A DNA stretch of 64,000 bases from Mesorhizobium sp. CA14 (GTDB lineage Bacteria; Pseudomonadota; Alphaproteobacteria; Rhizobiales; Rhizobiaceae), in assembly GCF_020165195.1 (NCBI RefSeq), contig NZ_JAIUHR010000006.1:124001-188000 (forward strand), written 5' to 3'. Position 1 is the stretch's first letter. The number at the start of each line of letters is the position of its first letter. The notes beneath the pieces were generated by a model. That model ran no database searches, was not told the origin of the DNA, and was given only the letters and a program-made list of their open reading frames with translations. This document shows positions 28,426-38,068 of the stretch, one piece after another. The position numbers were made by a program, and so were the translations under genes.

Positions 28426-28614
28426 CTTCCAAACGGGGTCGCCTTCGCGCCCGACCCTTGAACCCGTAAGGACATAATGGCGCCGCCAAGGGGCGATGGT
28501 ATCCTTCGGGCGCCATCGGCAGGCAGGCTCAAGCGCGCGTGTCAGGTCGGGATTGCGGCGCCGATCGCCGGAACATGAAACAGGCCGATAGTAGCGGCGG
28601 ACGGGGAGAAAGCA

Positions 28615-29655
28615 ATGCGCACCAAAACCAGCATCCGCGTCGTCGGCTGCCATGCCGAGGGCGAGATCGGTGATGTCATCGTGGGCGGCGTGCTGCCGCC
28701 CGCGGGGCGCACGATGATGGAAAAGATGATCACGATGAAGCGCGATCACGACCATATCAGGCGCATGCTGATCTGCGAGCCGCGCGGCAGCGTTGCCCGT
28801 CATGTCAATCTCCTGCTGCCCTCGACGCGCGAGGATTGCGCCGCGGGCGCCATCATCATGGAGCCGACCGAATATCCGCCGATGTCCGGCTCCAACACGA
28901 TCTGCGTCGCCACGGTGCTGCTCGAGACCGGCATGGTGCCGATGCAGGAGCCGGAGACGCGCTTCAAGCTCGATATGCCCGGCGGCGTCATCGAGGTGCG
29001 CGCCGAATGCAGCGACGGCAAATGCCTGTCGATCACGCTGCGCAACGCCCCCGCCTTCGCCGAGCGCCTCGATGCCAACATCGAGGTGGAAGGGCTGGGC
29101 ACGATCATGGTCGATATCGCCTATGGCGGCATGTTCTATGCGATCGTCGATGCGCCCGCGCTCGGCTTCTCGGTGACGCCCGACGAGGCGCGCGAGTTGG
29201 CGGTGGCCGGCGAGAAGGTCCGCCGCGCGGCGCGCGAGCAGCTCGATGTCGTGCATCCGCAGTTCGACAATGTGCGCGGTGTGTCCATCGTGCAATTTGC
29301 CATGCCGTTCCAGGGGCCGGGCAACGTCACGCGCAACACCTGCATCGTCTCGCCCGGGCGCTCCGACCGCAGCCCGACGGGAACCGGCACCTCGGCCCGC
29401 ATGGCTGTGCTGCAGGCGCGGGGCCAGATGAAGGAGGGCGAGGTGCTGATTCACGAATCGATCATCGGCTCGCGCTTCACCGGCAAGATCCTCGAACTCA
29501 CCGAGGTCGCCGGGCGCAAGGCGATCGTGCCGCAGATAACGGGCAGAGCCTGGATCACAGGAGAGCACAATTATTATCTCGATCCGACCGATCCGTACCC
29601 GCAAGGCTACGTGCTGTCGGACACCTGGGGCACCTCGATTTCGGTGACGCAATAG
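28615..29655 (+). CDS. Proline-racemase-superfamily protein with Ser/Thr active-site pair
   Basis: A 346-residue member of the proline racemase / hydroxyproline epimerase / trans-3-hydroxyproline dehydratase superfamily. The two positions normally held by catalytic Cys are Ser91 (MSGSNTIC instead of MCGH) and Thr255 (SPTGTGTSAR instead of PCGTGT). Cys/Cys members are epimerases and Cys/Thr members dehydratases, so a Ser/Thr pair does not predict either reaction. It follows uxuA by 189 bases in the same direction, within a sugar-acid cluster without recognisable hydroxyproline genes. ATG at 28615 follows GGGGAGAAAGCA. Confidence 0.8.
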   Translation: MRTKTSIRVVGCHAEGEIGDVIVGGVLPPAGRTMMEKMITMKRDHDHIRRMLICEPRGSVARHVNLLLPSTREDCAAGAIIMEPTEYPPMSGSNTICVATVLLETGMVPMQEPETRFKLDMPGGVIEVRAECSDGKCLSITLRNAPAFAERLDANIEVEGLGTIMVDIAYGGMFYAIVDAPALGFSVTPDEARELAVAGEKVRRAAREQLDVVHPQFDNVRGVSIVQFAMPFQGPGNVTRNTCIVSPGRSDRSPTGTGTSARMAVLQARGQMKEGEVLIHESIIGSRFTGKILELTEVAGRKAIVPQITGRAWITGEHNYYLDPTDPYPQGYVLSDTWGTSISVTQ

Positions 29656-29876
29656 AATTCCTGCAACGATTCCGACCCGCATCACTCGAGCGCCCAGACG
29701 TTTTCCCGCTGTTGGCGTAGGCGTTTGCGCTTGCAGAATGTCAGCGGACCTTGCAGGGAGGCGCCTGCTCTGATTCCCTGCCGTTGGTGGGGATCGCCTG
29801 ATTCGTGTGCTCGTTGTTCCGGTTTCGCATGATCGCGCGGCGAAGCAGCAAGTACCTTCGGTAGAAAGATGAGAAA

Positions 29877-30869
29877 ATGACCGCCAAGCCGGAAATCCTG
29901 GAGATGAGGCCCAAGATCACCGTCGTCGGGGTCGGCGGCGCCGGCGGAAACGCCGTCAACAACATGATCGCCGAAGGGCTGCAGGGTGTCGAGTTCGTCG
30001 TCGCCAACACCGACGCGCAGGCGCTCACCATGTCCAAGTCGTCGCGGCTGATCCAGTTGGGCGCGCATGTGACCGAGGGCCTCGGTGCCGGATCGCTGCC
30101 CCAGGTCGGCAGTGCCGCCGCGGAGGAATCCATCGACGAGATCATGGATCACCTTGCGGGAACGCATATGTGCTTCATTACCGCGGGGATGGGAGGCGGC
30201 ACCGGGACAGGTGCTGCGCCCGTGATTGCGCGTGCCGCGCGTGATGCCGGCATTTTGACGGTGGCCGTCGTCACCAAGCCTTTCGTGTTCGAAGGCAAGC
30301 GCAGGACCCAGGCGGCCGAGGAAGGCATCGAACGGCTGCGCGAGAGCGCCGACACGGTGATCGTCATCCCGAACCAGAACCTCTTCAGGGTGGCCGATGC
30401 CAAGACCACATTCGCCGACGCCTTCGCCATGGCGGACCGCGTTCTCTACGCGGGCGTCGGCTGCATCACGGATCTCATCGTCAAGGAAGGCCTGATCAAT
30501 CTCGATTTCGCCGACGTGAAGTCGGTGATGCGGGACATGGGCCGGGCGATGATGGGAACCGGCGAGGCCTCCGGGGAGGGGCGTGCCAAGATCGCGGCCG
30601 AGGCGGCGATCGCCAATCCGCTCCTCGACGAAGCCTCCATGTCCGGCGCCAGGGGGCTGCTCGTGTCGATCTGCGGCGGCATGGACATGACGTTGTTCGA
30701 GGTAGACGAAGCCGCGACGCGGATCAGGGAAGAAGTCGACGCCGATGCCGACATCATCGTCGGCGCCATCTTCGACCAGGCATTGGCGGGAAAGTTCCGC
30801 GTATCCGTCGTCGCGACCGGTCTGCGCAAGAGCGCGGACATCGCGCAATTCGAGCAGCGGATCGCCTGA
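29877..30869 (+). CDS. ftsZ2: FtsZ paralog lacking the C-terminal linker and tail (FtsZ2-like)
   Basis: A 330-residue tubulin-like GTPase. It has the N-terminal [14 protein letters not shown] loop, the GTP-binding GGGTGTG (106-112) and the T7 synergy loop [11 protein letters not shown] with its catalytic Asp. It ends right after the core domain, so the long linker and the C-terminal peptide that binds FtsA are absent; full rhizobial FtsZ proteins are far longer. A truncated second FtsZ is known in Sinorhizobium meliloti. It is outside any division cluster. ATG 29877 follows a weak AGAAAGATGAGAA region. Confidence 0.9.
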   Translation: MTAKPEILEMRPKITVVGVGGAGGNAVNNMIAEGLQGVEFVVANTDAQALTMSKSSRLIQLGAHVTEGLGAGSLPQVGSAAAEESIDEIMDHLAGTHMCFITAGMGGGTGTGAAPVIARAARDAGILTVAVVTKPFVFEGKRRTQAAEEGIERLRESADTVIVIPNQNLFRVADAKTTFADAFAMADRVLYAGVGCITDLIVKEGLINLDFADVKSVMRDMGRAMMGTGEASGEGRAKIAAEAAIANPLLDEASMSGARGLLVSICGGMDMTLFEVDEAATRIREEVDADADIIVGAIFDQALAGKFRVSVVATGLRKSADIAQFEQRIA

Positions 30870-31202
30870 GACCGCGGCGATCTCGCGGCGGCGCTTGTCC
30901 GCGACGGCACGGTGCAATCGGTCGATATCCGCTTCCGGTGGCGAGCAATCCAGGACCCGCGCGCGATCGGTCAGCGCCCTTGCGCGCCTTGTCATCGCTG
31001 GCCGTCGGCGGCGTCCGGCTGCGTTTGTCCATATTCGACTAATTGACCGGCCTGTTCGACAGGAGTCGATTTAAGTTCCAACGGGGAGGAGTAGAATTTA
31101 GCGACGATCGATGAAACGTTGCGCCCACCCGGGAGGACTATCTTGCTCATTGCCGTCCACCTGCTGCGTGTCGACAATCGCGGCTGACGGAGGAGAGGCT
31201 CG
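30870..31202. other. Intergenic region without a convincing gene
   Basis: These 333 bases between ftsZ2 and the maleylacetate reductase gene contain only weak short frames. A 52-residue minus-strand frame starting at about 31150 (MSKIVLPGGRNVSS) has no proper ribosome binding site and codon choice unlike its neighbours. No strong hairpin or repeat was seen. The last bases carry the GGAGGAGAGG ribosome binding site of the next gene. Confidence 0.5.
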
Positions 31203-32264
31203 ATGAAAAGCTTCGTCTATAACGGCCAGCCGGCACGCGTCGTCTTCGGATCTGGCACCATCGCAAGATTGCCGGAAGAGATCGACCGGCTGGGGCTGAA
31301 ACGCGTGCTCGTGCTGGCAACGCCGCCGCGTGAGGCCGACGCGCTGCGTCTTGCCGGATCGCTCGGCGGCGTGGCGGCCGGGGTCTATGCGGGGGCGACG
31401 ATGCACACGCCCGTGTCCGTGACCGAGGACGCGCTGCGGGTCGCGACGGAACTCAAGGCCGACGGGCTGGTTGCGGTCGGCGGCGGGTCCACGACTGGCC
31501 TCGCCAAGGCGATCGCCTTGCGCACCGACCTGCCGCAGATCGTGATGCCGACGACCTATGCCGGCTCGGAAATGACGCCGATCCTCGGCGAGACCAAGGA
31601 TGGCGTGAAGGTCACCCAATCGAGCCCGAAGGTGCTGCCGGAAGTGGTGATCTATGATGTCGACCTGACGATGACGCTTCCTGCCGCGTTGTCGGGAACG
31701 AGCGGCACGAACGCCATCGCCCATGCGGTCGAGGCGCTCTATGCAAGAGAAAGCAACCCGGTGATAAACCTGATGGCCGTTGAGGCCATCGGCGCGCTGG
31801 TGCGAGCCTTACCGGTCATCGCCGAGAGCCCGCATGACCGCGACGCGCGCTCCGAGGCGCTCTACGGCGCCTGGCTCTGCGGGATCTGCCTCGGCTCGGT
31901 CGGCATGGCGCTGCACCACAAGCTGTGCCACACGCTCGGCGGCAGTTTCGATCTGCCGCATGCGGCGACCCATGCGGTCGTGCTGCCGCATGCGCTGGCC
32001 TACAACGCCCCCGCCGTTCCGGCCGCCATGGAAACCCTGCGGGCCGTGCTGAAGACGGACGAGCCTGCCATGGCTCTCTACGATCTCGCCGGCCGGATCG
32101 GCGCTAAGCGCGCTCTGTCGCAGATTGGAATGCCGCCAGACGGGATCGACATCGCCACGGACCGTGCGCTGGCCAATCCGTACTGGAATCCGCGGGCGCT
32201 GGAGCGGGAGCCGATCCGGGCTCTTATCGCGCGCGCCTATGCCGGCGAGCCGCCGCAGGCCTGA
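31203..32264 (+). CDS. Maleylacetate reductase (iron-containing alcohol dehydrogenase family)
   Basis: A 353-residue enzyme that matches maleylacetate reductases, which reduce maleylacetate to 3-oxoadipate in breakdown of chloro- or hydroxyaromatics. It has VAVGGGSTTGLAKAIAL, MPTTYAGSEMTPI, SGTNAIAHAVEALYA and HHKLCHTLGGSFDLPHA, where His residues match metal-binding positions. The start has GGAGGAGAGG upstream. Ring-cleavage dioxygenase genes that normally accompany it are absent in this window. It converges on an aldehyde dehydrogenase gene. Confidence 0.87.
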   Translation: MKSFVYNGQPARVVFGSGTIARLPEEIDRLGLKRVLVLATPPREADALRLAGSLGGVAAGVYAGATMHTPVSVTEDALRVATELKADGLVAVGGGSTTGLAKAIALRTDLPQIVMPTTYAGSEMTPILGETKDGVKVTQSSPKVLPEVVIYDVDLTMTLPAALSGTSGTNAIAHAVEALYARESNPVINLMAVEAIGALVRALPVIAESPHDRDARSEALYGAWLCGICLGSVGMALHHKLCHTLGGSFDLPHAATHAVVLPHALAYNAPAVPAAMETLRAVLKTDEPAMALYDLAGRIGAKRALSQIGMPPDGIDIATDRALANPYWNPRALEREPIRALIARAYAGEPPQA

Positions 32265-32299
32265 GAAACCGAGCGTCGCAGGCCGGCCGCACCTGAATA

Positions 32300-33796
32300 T
32301 CAGTCGGTCTGGATCCAGACCGCCTTCGTCTCCAGATATTCGTGCAGATGCTCGACGCCGCCCTCGCGGCCGTAGCCGGACATCTTCATGCCGCCGAACG
32401 GCACGGCCGGATCGATGGCATGGTACATGTTGACCCAGACCGAGCCGGCTTTGACGCGGCGCGCGAGCTTGTGAGCGGTGCCGAGATTGGTGGTGAAGAT
32501 GCCGGCCGCAAGGCCGTAAGGCGTTGCGTTGGCGCGCGCGACGACCTCATCCAGCGTGTCGAAGGGCATCGCCGAGATGACCGGCCCGAAGATTTCTTCG
32601 CGCGCGATGGTCATCTTGTCAGAGACCGCGCCGAAGACGGTCGGGGCGATAAAATTGCCGCCGTCATAGAGCTCGCCCGTCAGCCTCGAGCCGCCGGCGA
32701 CCAGTTTGGCGCCTTCGTCGCTGCCCGCCTTGATGTAACCTTCCACCTTGCCGGCCTGCCTTGAATTGATCAGCGGCCCGATTTCGGTCTCCGCCTCGAT
32801 GCCGTGGCCGATGCGAAGCTTGCCGGCAAACTCGGCGACCCGGCGCACGAACTCGTCATGGATCTCGCGCGCCACGAACAGGCGTGAGCCGGCAACGCAG
32901 ATCTGACCGGAATGCACGAACACCGCCATCGCCGCGACCGGCACGGCCTTGTCGATATCGGCGTCGCGACAGACGATGATCGGCGACTTGCCGCCGAGCT
33001 CCAGCGAAACCCGCTTGAGATTGGTGACACTGGCGCGGGCGATCGCCTGGCCGGTCAGCGTCGAGCCGGTGAAGACGATCTTGTTGACGTCCGGGTGCTC
33101 GGCAAGCCGCGCGCCGGCCTCGGCGCCCGTCCCGGTGACGATGTTGACGACCCCGTCGGGAACGCCAGCTTCCTGCATCAACTTGGCGATCAGCAGCGGC
33201 GTCAGCGACGCTTCCTCCGACGGCTTCAGGACGACGGTGCAGCCGGTGGCGAGAGCCGGCGCGATCTTCCATATCGAGGCGGCGGTGGGCGCATTCCACG
33301 GGATGATCGCGCCGACGACGCCGACCGGCTCGCGCCGGGTGAAGGTGACGATCTCGCCGGGTAAGGAATTGTCGATCGTCTCGCCGTGCAGCGCGGTCGC
33401 CATGCCGCCATAGAAGCGCAGCATGCCGATGACCCGGCGCCGATTGGCCAGGGTGCGGGTGATCGGCAACCCCATGTCGAGCGTGTCGGAAACGCTGAGC
33501 TCTTCCCAATGCTTCTCGAACAGGTCGGCGATCCGCAGCAGCACGCATTGCCGCTCGTAGGGCGAGAATTTCGACCATGGGCCCCCGAAGGCCGCGCGCG
33601 CTGCGGCCACCGCCGCGTCGATATCCGCTGCTCCGCCGCGCGGCACGCTGGCCAGCACTTCGCCCGTCGCCGGGTTCAGCGCCTGCATTTCCTCACCGGA
33701 TTGCGCCGCGACCCACTTGCCGCCGATGAACATCGGCCGGAATTCGCCATGGTAGAGCGTGGCGGCCTTCGCCCTCGGGTCGAAGTTCAGCGTCAT
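32300..33796 (-). CDS. NAD-dependent aldehyde dehydrogenase
   Basis: A 498-residue aldehyde dehydrogenase. Cofactor motif IIPWNAPTAASIWK, SFTGST-type loop (VFTGSTLTGQ), general base Glu in LELGGKSPIIV and catalytic Cys in SGQICVAGSR are intact. ATG 33796 follows GAGGAGGAGA. It is divergent from the S-formylglutathione hydrolase gene; a link to formaldehyde or other small aldehyde handling is possible but not shown. The substrate is unknown. Confidence 0.85.
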   Translation of the reverse strand: MTLNFDPRAKAATLYHGEFRPMFIGGKWVAAQSGEEMQALNPATGEVLASVPRGGAADIDAAVAAARAAFGGPWSKFSPYERQCVLLRIADLFEKHWEELSVSDTLDMGLPITRTLANRRRVIGMLRFYGGMATALHGETIDNSLPGEIVTFTRREPVGVVGAIIPWNAPTAASIWKIAPALATGCTVVLKPSEEASLTPLLIAKLMQEAGVPDGVVNIVTGTGAEAGARLAEHPDVNKIVFTGSTLTGQAIARASVTNLKRVSLELGGKSPIIVCRDADIDKAVPVAAMAVFVHSGQICVAGSRLFVAREIHDEFVRRVAEFAGKLRIGHGIEAETEIGPLINSRQAGKVEGYIKAGSDEGAKLVAGGSRLTGELYDGGNFIAPTVFGAVSDKMTIAREEIFGPVISAMPFDTLDEVVARANATPYGLAAGIFTTNLGTAHKLARRVKAGSVWVNMYHAIDPAVPFGGMKMSGYGREGGVEHLHEYLETKAVWIQTD

Positions 33797-33950
33797 CGTC
33801 TCCTCCTCACGAATTCCGAAGCGACTATTACTCCCGCTGCCGGCGAGCTCAAACAAGGAAAGCTAAAAGGTCGTTCAGATGTGGCGAAGGTTGCGCGAGT
33901 CCCGGCCGGCGATTATGCCGGATCGAGATTCCTGACGAAAGGCAGAACCG

Positions 33951-34785
33951 ATGAAGGTCGTTTCCATCTCCAAATCGCATGGCGGAATCCAGGGCGTCTA
34001 TTCGCACGCTTCCGAAGTCTGCGCCTGCGACCTGACCTTTGCGGTGTTCGTGCCGCCGCAGGCCAAGGACGGGCGGCTCCCGGCCCTGTGGTACCTGTCG
34101 GGCCTTACCCTGCACGCATGCAAATGTCATGGACAAAGGCGAGTACCGGCGGATGGCGTCCGAGCTCGGGCTGGTCGTTGTGTGTCCCGACACCAGCCCG
34201 CGCGGACCCGACGTTCCGGACGAAAAGGACAATTGGCAGTTCGGCTGCGGCGCCGGCTTCTACCTCGATGCGACGCAAGAGCCTTATGCGAAGAACTACC
34301 GCATGTATTCCTATATCGCCGAGGAATTGCCGGCGCTCGTCGCCGCCAATTTTCCAGTCGATATGTCACGCCAGGCGATCTTCGGCCATTCGATGGGCGG
34401 ACATGGCGCGCTGACGATCGCGCTCAAAAATCCCGAGCGCTACCGGAGCTGCTCGGCCTTCGCGCCGATCGTGCAGCCGTCGACGGCCGGCTGGTCGCGG
34501 CCGGCCTTCGAGAAGTATCTCGGAGCGGACCAAAAGAGCTGGCGCGCCTATGATGCGACGCTGCTGATCGAGGACGGTAAGCGATATCCGGAATTCCTCG
34601 TCGACCAGGGCACGGCGGACGGCTTCCTCGAGGACGGTCTGCGCCCGTGGCTGCTCGAAGAGGCATGCAAGAAGGCAGGGATCGACCTCACCCTGCGCAT
34701 GCAGGAAGGCTACGATCATTCCTACAATTTCATCTCGACCTTCATGGACGATCACCTGAAGTGGCATGCCGGCCGCCTTGCGTGA
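33951..34785 (+). pseudogene. fghA: S-formylglutathione hydrolase, interrupted by a frameshift
   Basis: The first 53 codons read the standard start of S-formylglutathione hydrolase (SKSHGGIQGVYSH, TFAVFVPPQA, LWYLSGLT). The remainder (THANVMDKGEYRR onward, with nucleophile elbow GHSMGGHG, catalytic Asp in LVDQGTADGF and His in GYDHSYNFI) continues in another frame. An extra C in the CCC at 34108-34110 causes the shift; removing it restores ACC TGC ACG (Thr-Cys-Thr), as in normal homologues. It would hydrolyse S-formylglutathione to formate in formaldehyde detoxification. It may be a fresh mutation or a sequencing error. The 3' end overlaps the convergent oxidase gene by 44 bases. Confidence 0.88.
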
Positions 34786-35899
34786 TTTCCGGCGTCAGGA
34801 TGCGGGCCACATGGTCGGCGATCGCCAGGCTGGAGGTCAGGCCGGGACTTTCGATGCCGAAGAGGTTGACCAGGCCGTCGATGCCGTGCGTCGCGGCATC
34901 CTGGATCACGAAGTCGCTGGTGGCGTCGCCCGGGCCTGACAATTTCGGCCGGATGCCGCTATAGGCTGCCTGCAGGCTGTCGTCGGCCAGATCGGGCCAG
35001 TATCTGCGGATTTCGGCATAGAAGCGCTCGCCGCGCGCCGGATCGACGCGATAGTCGATTGTGTCCGTCCGCTCGACATCAGGCCCAAAACGGGCGGTGC
35101 CGGCAAGGTCGAGGGTCAGATGGACGCCGAGTCCGCCGGGCTCGGGCACGGGATAGACAAGATGTGAAAACGGCGCCCGCCCCGCAATCGAGAAATAATT
35201 GCCCTTGGCGTAGCGAAGCGCCGGCAGGAATTCCCGGCCGAAGCCTTCGATCGAGCCGGCAAGCGCGATCGCGCCAAGACCGGCCGCGTTGACGAAGCGC
35301 GGTGCGGCGATATCGAACTCTCCGCCGCTCGCGGAATCCATCGTCCGCAGCACGATGCGGCCGGCCTCGACGCGGCCGGAAACGATGCGGGTATTGAGCG
35401 AGAGCATTGCGCCGCTCCCCTCGGCATCGCCGAGCAGGGCAAGCATCAGCCCGTGGCTGTCGACAATGCCGGTCGAGGGCGAGAGCAGCGCGGCGGTGCA
35501 ATGCAGCGCCGGCTCCAGCGCTTGCGCCTCCTCGGCGGTGAGGAAGCGCAGGTCATGGACACCGCAGGCATTGGCGTTGGCTCGGATGGCGACCAGCATC
35601 GGTTCCTGCGTCTCGTCGGTCGCAACGATCAGCTTGCCCGTGCGGCGGTGCGGGATCGAACGGTCGGCGCAGTAGCGGTGGAGCATGTCGCGTCCCGCCA
35701 CGCAGAGCCGGGCTTTCAGCGAACCTGGCGGATAATAGATGCCGGCGTGGATGACTTCGGAGTTGCGCGAGCTCATTTCGGTGCCGATGGCGTCCGCCGC
35801 TTCGACGATCAGGGTTTCGAGGCCGAGCGCCGCTAATTTGCGCGCGACCGCCAGACCGATCACGCCGGCGCCCGCGATGATGCAATCGACCTGTTCCAT
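34742..35899 (-). CDS. FAD-dependent oxidoreductase, L-2-hydroxyglutarate dehydrogenase-like
   Basis: A 385-residue DAO-family flavoprotein. The FAD-binding motif is at the N-terminus ([17 protein letters not shown]), followed by [21 protein letters not shown] cut here at the family signature and GRDMLHRYC, which are typical of L-2-hydroxyglutarate oxidase/dehydrogenase. It would oxidise L-2-hydroxyglutarate to 2-oxoglutarate as metabolite repair. The 3' end overlaps the hydrolase gene on the other strand. Confidence 0.83.
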   Translation of the reverse strand: MEQVDCIIAGAGVIGLAVARKLAALGLETLIVEAADAIGTEMSSRNSEVIHAGIYYPPGSLKARLCVAGRDMLHRYCADRSIPHRRTGKLIVATDETQEPMLVAIRANANACGVHDLRFLTAEEAQALEPALHCTAALLSPSTGIVDSHGLMLALLGDAEGSGAMLSLNTRIVSGRVEAGRIVLRTMDSASGGEFDIAAPRFVNAAGLGAIALAGSIEGFGREFLPALRYAKGNYFSIAGRAPFSHLVYPVPEPGGLGVHLTLDLAGTARFGPDVERTDTIDYRVDPARGERFYAEIRRYWPDLADDSLQAAYSGIRPKLSGPGDATSDFVIQDAATHGIDGLVNLFGIESPGLTSSLAIADHVARILTPEITQGGRHATSGDRP

Positions 35900-36098
35900 G
35901 TCCTGATCCGCTGCGCGTCCATCATTGCCGAGACAGGCCGAGGCTTGTTGGCGCTATCGATCCCGACATCGCGGCTCTTGCGATCAGCCAGTGCGATGAG
36001 GCATCAACCGCCGTAATGCAAGACGGAATCTTCGGACTTCTCAACCAGAGAGGTGGTCCTATTTCCGCTTTGGACGCCTGCAGACAGGAGCCACCACG

Positions 36099-37475
36099 AT
36101 GGATGCCACACCGAATTCCCCTGAAGCCCGCGACATCCGCTATCACATGCATGGCTATACCAACGCCCGCAAGCATCAGGAAACCGGACCGCTGGTCATC
36201 GAAAAGGGCGACGGCATCTATGTCGAGGACATCGCCGGCAACCGCTACATCGAGGCGATGGCGGGCCTGTGGAGCGTCGCCGTCGGTTTTTCGGAAAAGC
36301 GACTGGTCGAAGCGGCGACGAGGCAGATGTCGAAGCTGCCCTTCTATCACGACTTCGGCTCCAAGGCGCATTCGCCGCTGATCGATCTTGCGGAGAAGCT
36401 GGTGCAGATGGCGCCGGTGCCGATGAGCAAGGCCTATTTCACCAATTCCGGTTCCGAGGCCAGCGACACCGCGATCAAGATGATCTGGTATCGCTCGAAC
36501 GCGCTTGGCCAGCCGGCACGCAAGAAGATCATCAGTCGCAAGCGCGGCTACCATGGCGTCACCATCGCCTCGGCAAGCCTGACCGGCCTGCCCAACAACC
36601 ATCTCTCCTTCGACCTGCCGATCGCCAATATCCTGCATACCTCGACGCCGCATCATTGGCGCGACGCCGAGCCCGGCGAGAGCGAGGAGCAGTTTTCCGC
36701 GCGGCTCGCCGACGATCTTGAAAGGCTCATCCTTGCCGAAGGGCCTGAAACGATCGCGGCCTTCATCGGCGAGCCGATCATGGGCGCCGGCGGCGTCGTC
36801 GTGCCGCCTGCCGGCTATTGGGAAAAGATCCAGGCGGTGCTGGCGAAACACGATATCCTGCTGGTGGCCGACGAAGTAATCTGCGGCTTCGGCCGCACCG
36901 GCGAGATGTTCGGTTCGCAGATCTTCGGCATCAAGCCCGACATCATGGTGTTGTCGAAGCAGATCTCGTCATCCTACCTGCCGATCTCGGCACTGCTGAT
37001 CAACGATCGTGTGTTCGAGCCGATCGCCGACGAGAGCGGCCGCATCGGCACGTTCGGCCACGGCTTCACCGGCGGCGGCCATCCGGTCGCCGCGGCCGTC
37101 GCGCTGGAGAACATCAAGCTGATCGAGGAGCGCGACCTAGTCGGCAATGCGCGCAAGGTCGGCGCGCATCTGCAGGCGCGGTTGCGCCAGCTCGCCTCGC
37201 ATCCGCTGGTGGGCGAGGTGCGCGGCGTCGGTCTCATCGCCGCCGTCGAGCTCGTCGCCGACAAGTCAACCAAAGCGCCGTGGGGCAAGCCGGCGGCGCT
37301 CGGCGCGCTGGTCAACGGCTTCCTGCAGCAGAACGGCGTCATCTCGCGCAACATGGGCGATGCGATCGCCTTCTGTCCGCCGCTGATCATCACCGCGGCA
37401 CAGATCGACGCGTTGGTCGATGCGTTCGAGCGGTCACTCGACGCCGCCCTGCCGCAGGTTCATCCGCGGAGCTGA
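36099..37475 (+). CDS. Class III PLP-dependent aminotransferase (omega-amino acid:pyruvate type)
   Basis: A 458-residue fold-type I aminotransferase. It has YFTNSGSEASDTAIKM (cofactor phosphate binding), RGYHGVTIASASLTG, the Asp of LLVADEVICGFGRTG and the PLP-binding Lys in MVLSKQISSSYLP. It moves an amino group from an omega-amino acid, amine or polyamine to pyruvate or similar acceptors; the donor cannot be read from sequence. It stands alone, with ATG 36099 after an AGGAG-like site. Confidence 0.85.
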   Translation: MDATPNSPEARDIRYHMHGYTNARKHQETGPLVIEKGDGIYVEDIAGNRYIEAMAGLWSVAVGFSEKRLVEAATRQMSKLPFYHDFGSKAHSPLIDLAEKLVQMAPVPMSKAYFTNSGSEASDTAIKMIWYRSNALGQPARKKIISRKRGYHGVTIASASLTGLPNNHLSFDLPIANILHTSTPHHWRDAEPGESEEQFSARLADDLERLILAEGPETIAAFIGEPIMGAGGVVVPPAGYWEKIQAVLAKHDILLVADEVICGFGRTGEMFGSQIFGIKPDIMVLSKQISSSYLPISALLINDRVFEPIADESGRIGTFGHGFTGGGHPVAAAVALENIKLIEERDLVGNARKVGAHLQARLRQLASHPLVGEVRGVGLIAAVELVADKSTKAPWGKPAALGALVNGFLQQNGVISRNMGDAIAFCPPLIITAAQIDALVDAFERSLDAALPQVHPRS

Positions 37476-37522
37476 CGGGGCCGCGAGGGCTTAGCAAGCG
37501 GCGGCATAGGCAGGCAATCGGG

Positions 37523-37542
37523 CGTTCACCTTCTGGTGAGCG
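37523..37542 (+). terminator. Possible terminator hairpin after the aminotransferase gene
   Basis: CGTTCACC and GGTGAGCG pair over 8 bases (one G-U) around a TTCT loop, followed by a short T-rich stretch. It lies 47 bases after the stop codon and before the next promoter. The T-tract is weak. Confidence 0.35.
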
Positions 37543-37556
37543 GTAGATTTTCCGGC

Positions 37557-37581
37557 GGAACATTCGCCTTTTCGCGCTGTT
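37557..37581 (+). promoter_or_regulatory. EcfG/RpoE2-type general stress promoter
   Basis: GGAAC (37557-37561), 17 bases, GTT (37579-37581). Transcription from about 37590 would give a 26-base leader containing the AAGGAG site of the DUF2231 gene at 37616. It would drive the DUF2231 gene and the overlapping sugar dehydrogenase gene. Confidence 0.55.
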
Positions 37582-37615
37582 ACACCCAAGCAGCAGCGCG
37601 GAAAGGAGCTTCCGC

Positions 37616-38068
37616 ATGGACAACCCGCGATCCACGGCAAGCATAGCCGGCCATCCCATCCACCCCATGCTCGTCACAATCCCGATCGCCTGTTTCGTCG
37701 GGACCTTGCTCACCGATATCGCCTATTGGCGGACAGCCGAAATGACCTGGGCCAATTTCTCGGCCTGGCTCCTGACCGTGGGTGTCATTGTCGCCATTTT
37801 GGCCGCCATCGCAGGGCTCACCGACTTTCTGGGGGACCGCGAGATACGCGCTCAGCCGACTGCATGGCTGCACATGGCAGGTAACCTCATCGTGCTCGTG
37901 CTGTCCTTCTTCAACATGCTCGTCCATACGCGCGACGCCTGGACGTCCGTCGTGCCGACCGGGCTGATCCTGTCGGCGCTGGTGGTGATCATCCTGATCT
38001 TCACGGGTTGGCTTGGCTGGGCGCTGGTCTATCGCCATCATGTAGGAGTGGCCGATGAGACGACTTGA
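37616..38068 (+). CDS. DUF2231 membrane protein
   Basis: A 150-residue protein with four hydrophobic segments, starting SIAGHPIHPMLVTIPIACF, the HPIHPM signature of DUF2231. Histidines at this site hint at metal or haem contact, but the family function is unknown. AAGGAG precedes the ATG. It overlaps the start of the PQQ-type dehydrogenase gene by 14 bases, so the pair is coupled; an electron-transfer or anchoring role for the dehydrogenase is possible. Confidence 0.85.
   Translation: MDNPRSTASIAGHPIHPMLVTIPIACFVGTLLTDIAYWRTAEMTWANFSAWLLTVGVIVAILAAIAGLTDFLGDREIRAQPTAWLHMAGNLIVLVLSFFNMLVHTRDAWTSVVPTGLILSALVVIILIFTGWLGWALVYRHHVGVADETT

Noticed and set aside
28477-28545. Inverted ATGGCGCC/GGCGCCAT pair after uxuA
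   Set aside because: Short GC-rich arms with a long loop are common at this base composition; no T-tract.
29682-30995. 437-codon minus-strand frame over ftsZ2
   Set aside because: Antisense shadow; the plus strand carries intact FtsZ motifs.
30992-31177. Small minus-strand frame (MSKIVLPGGRNVSS)
   Set aside because: Weak ribosome binding site, atypical codons and no recognisable family; kept only as a note for the intergenic region.
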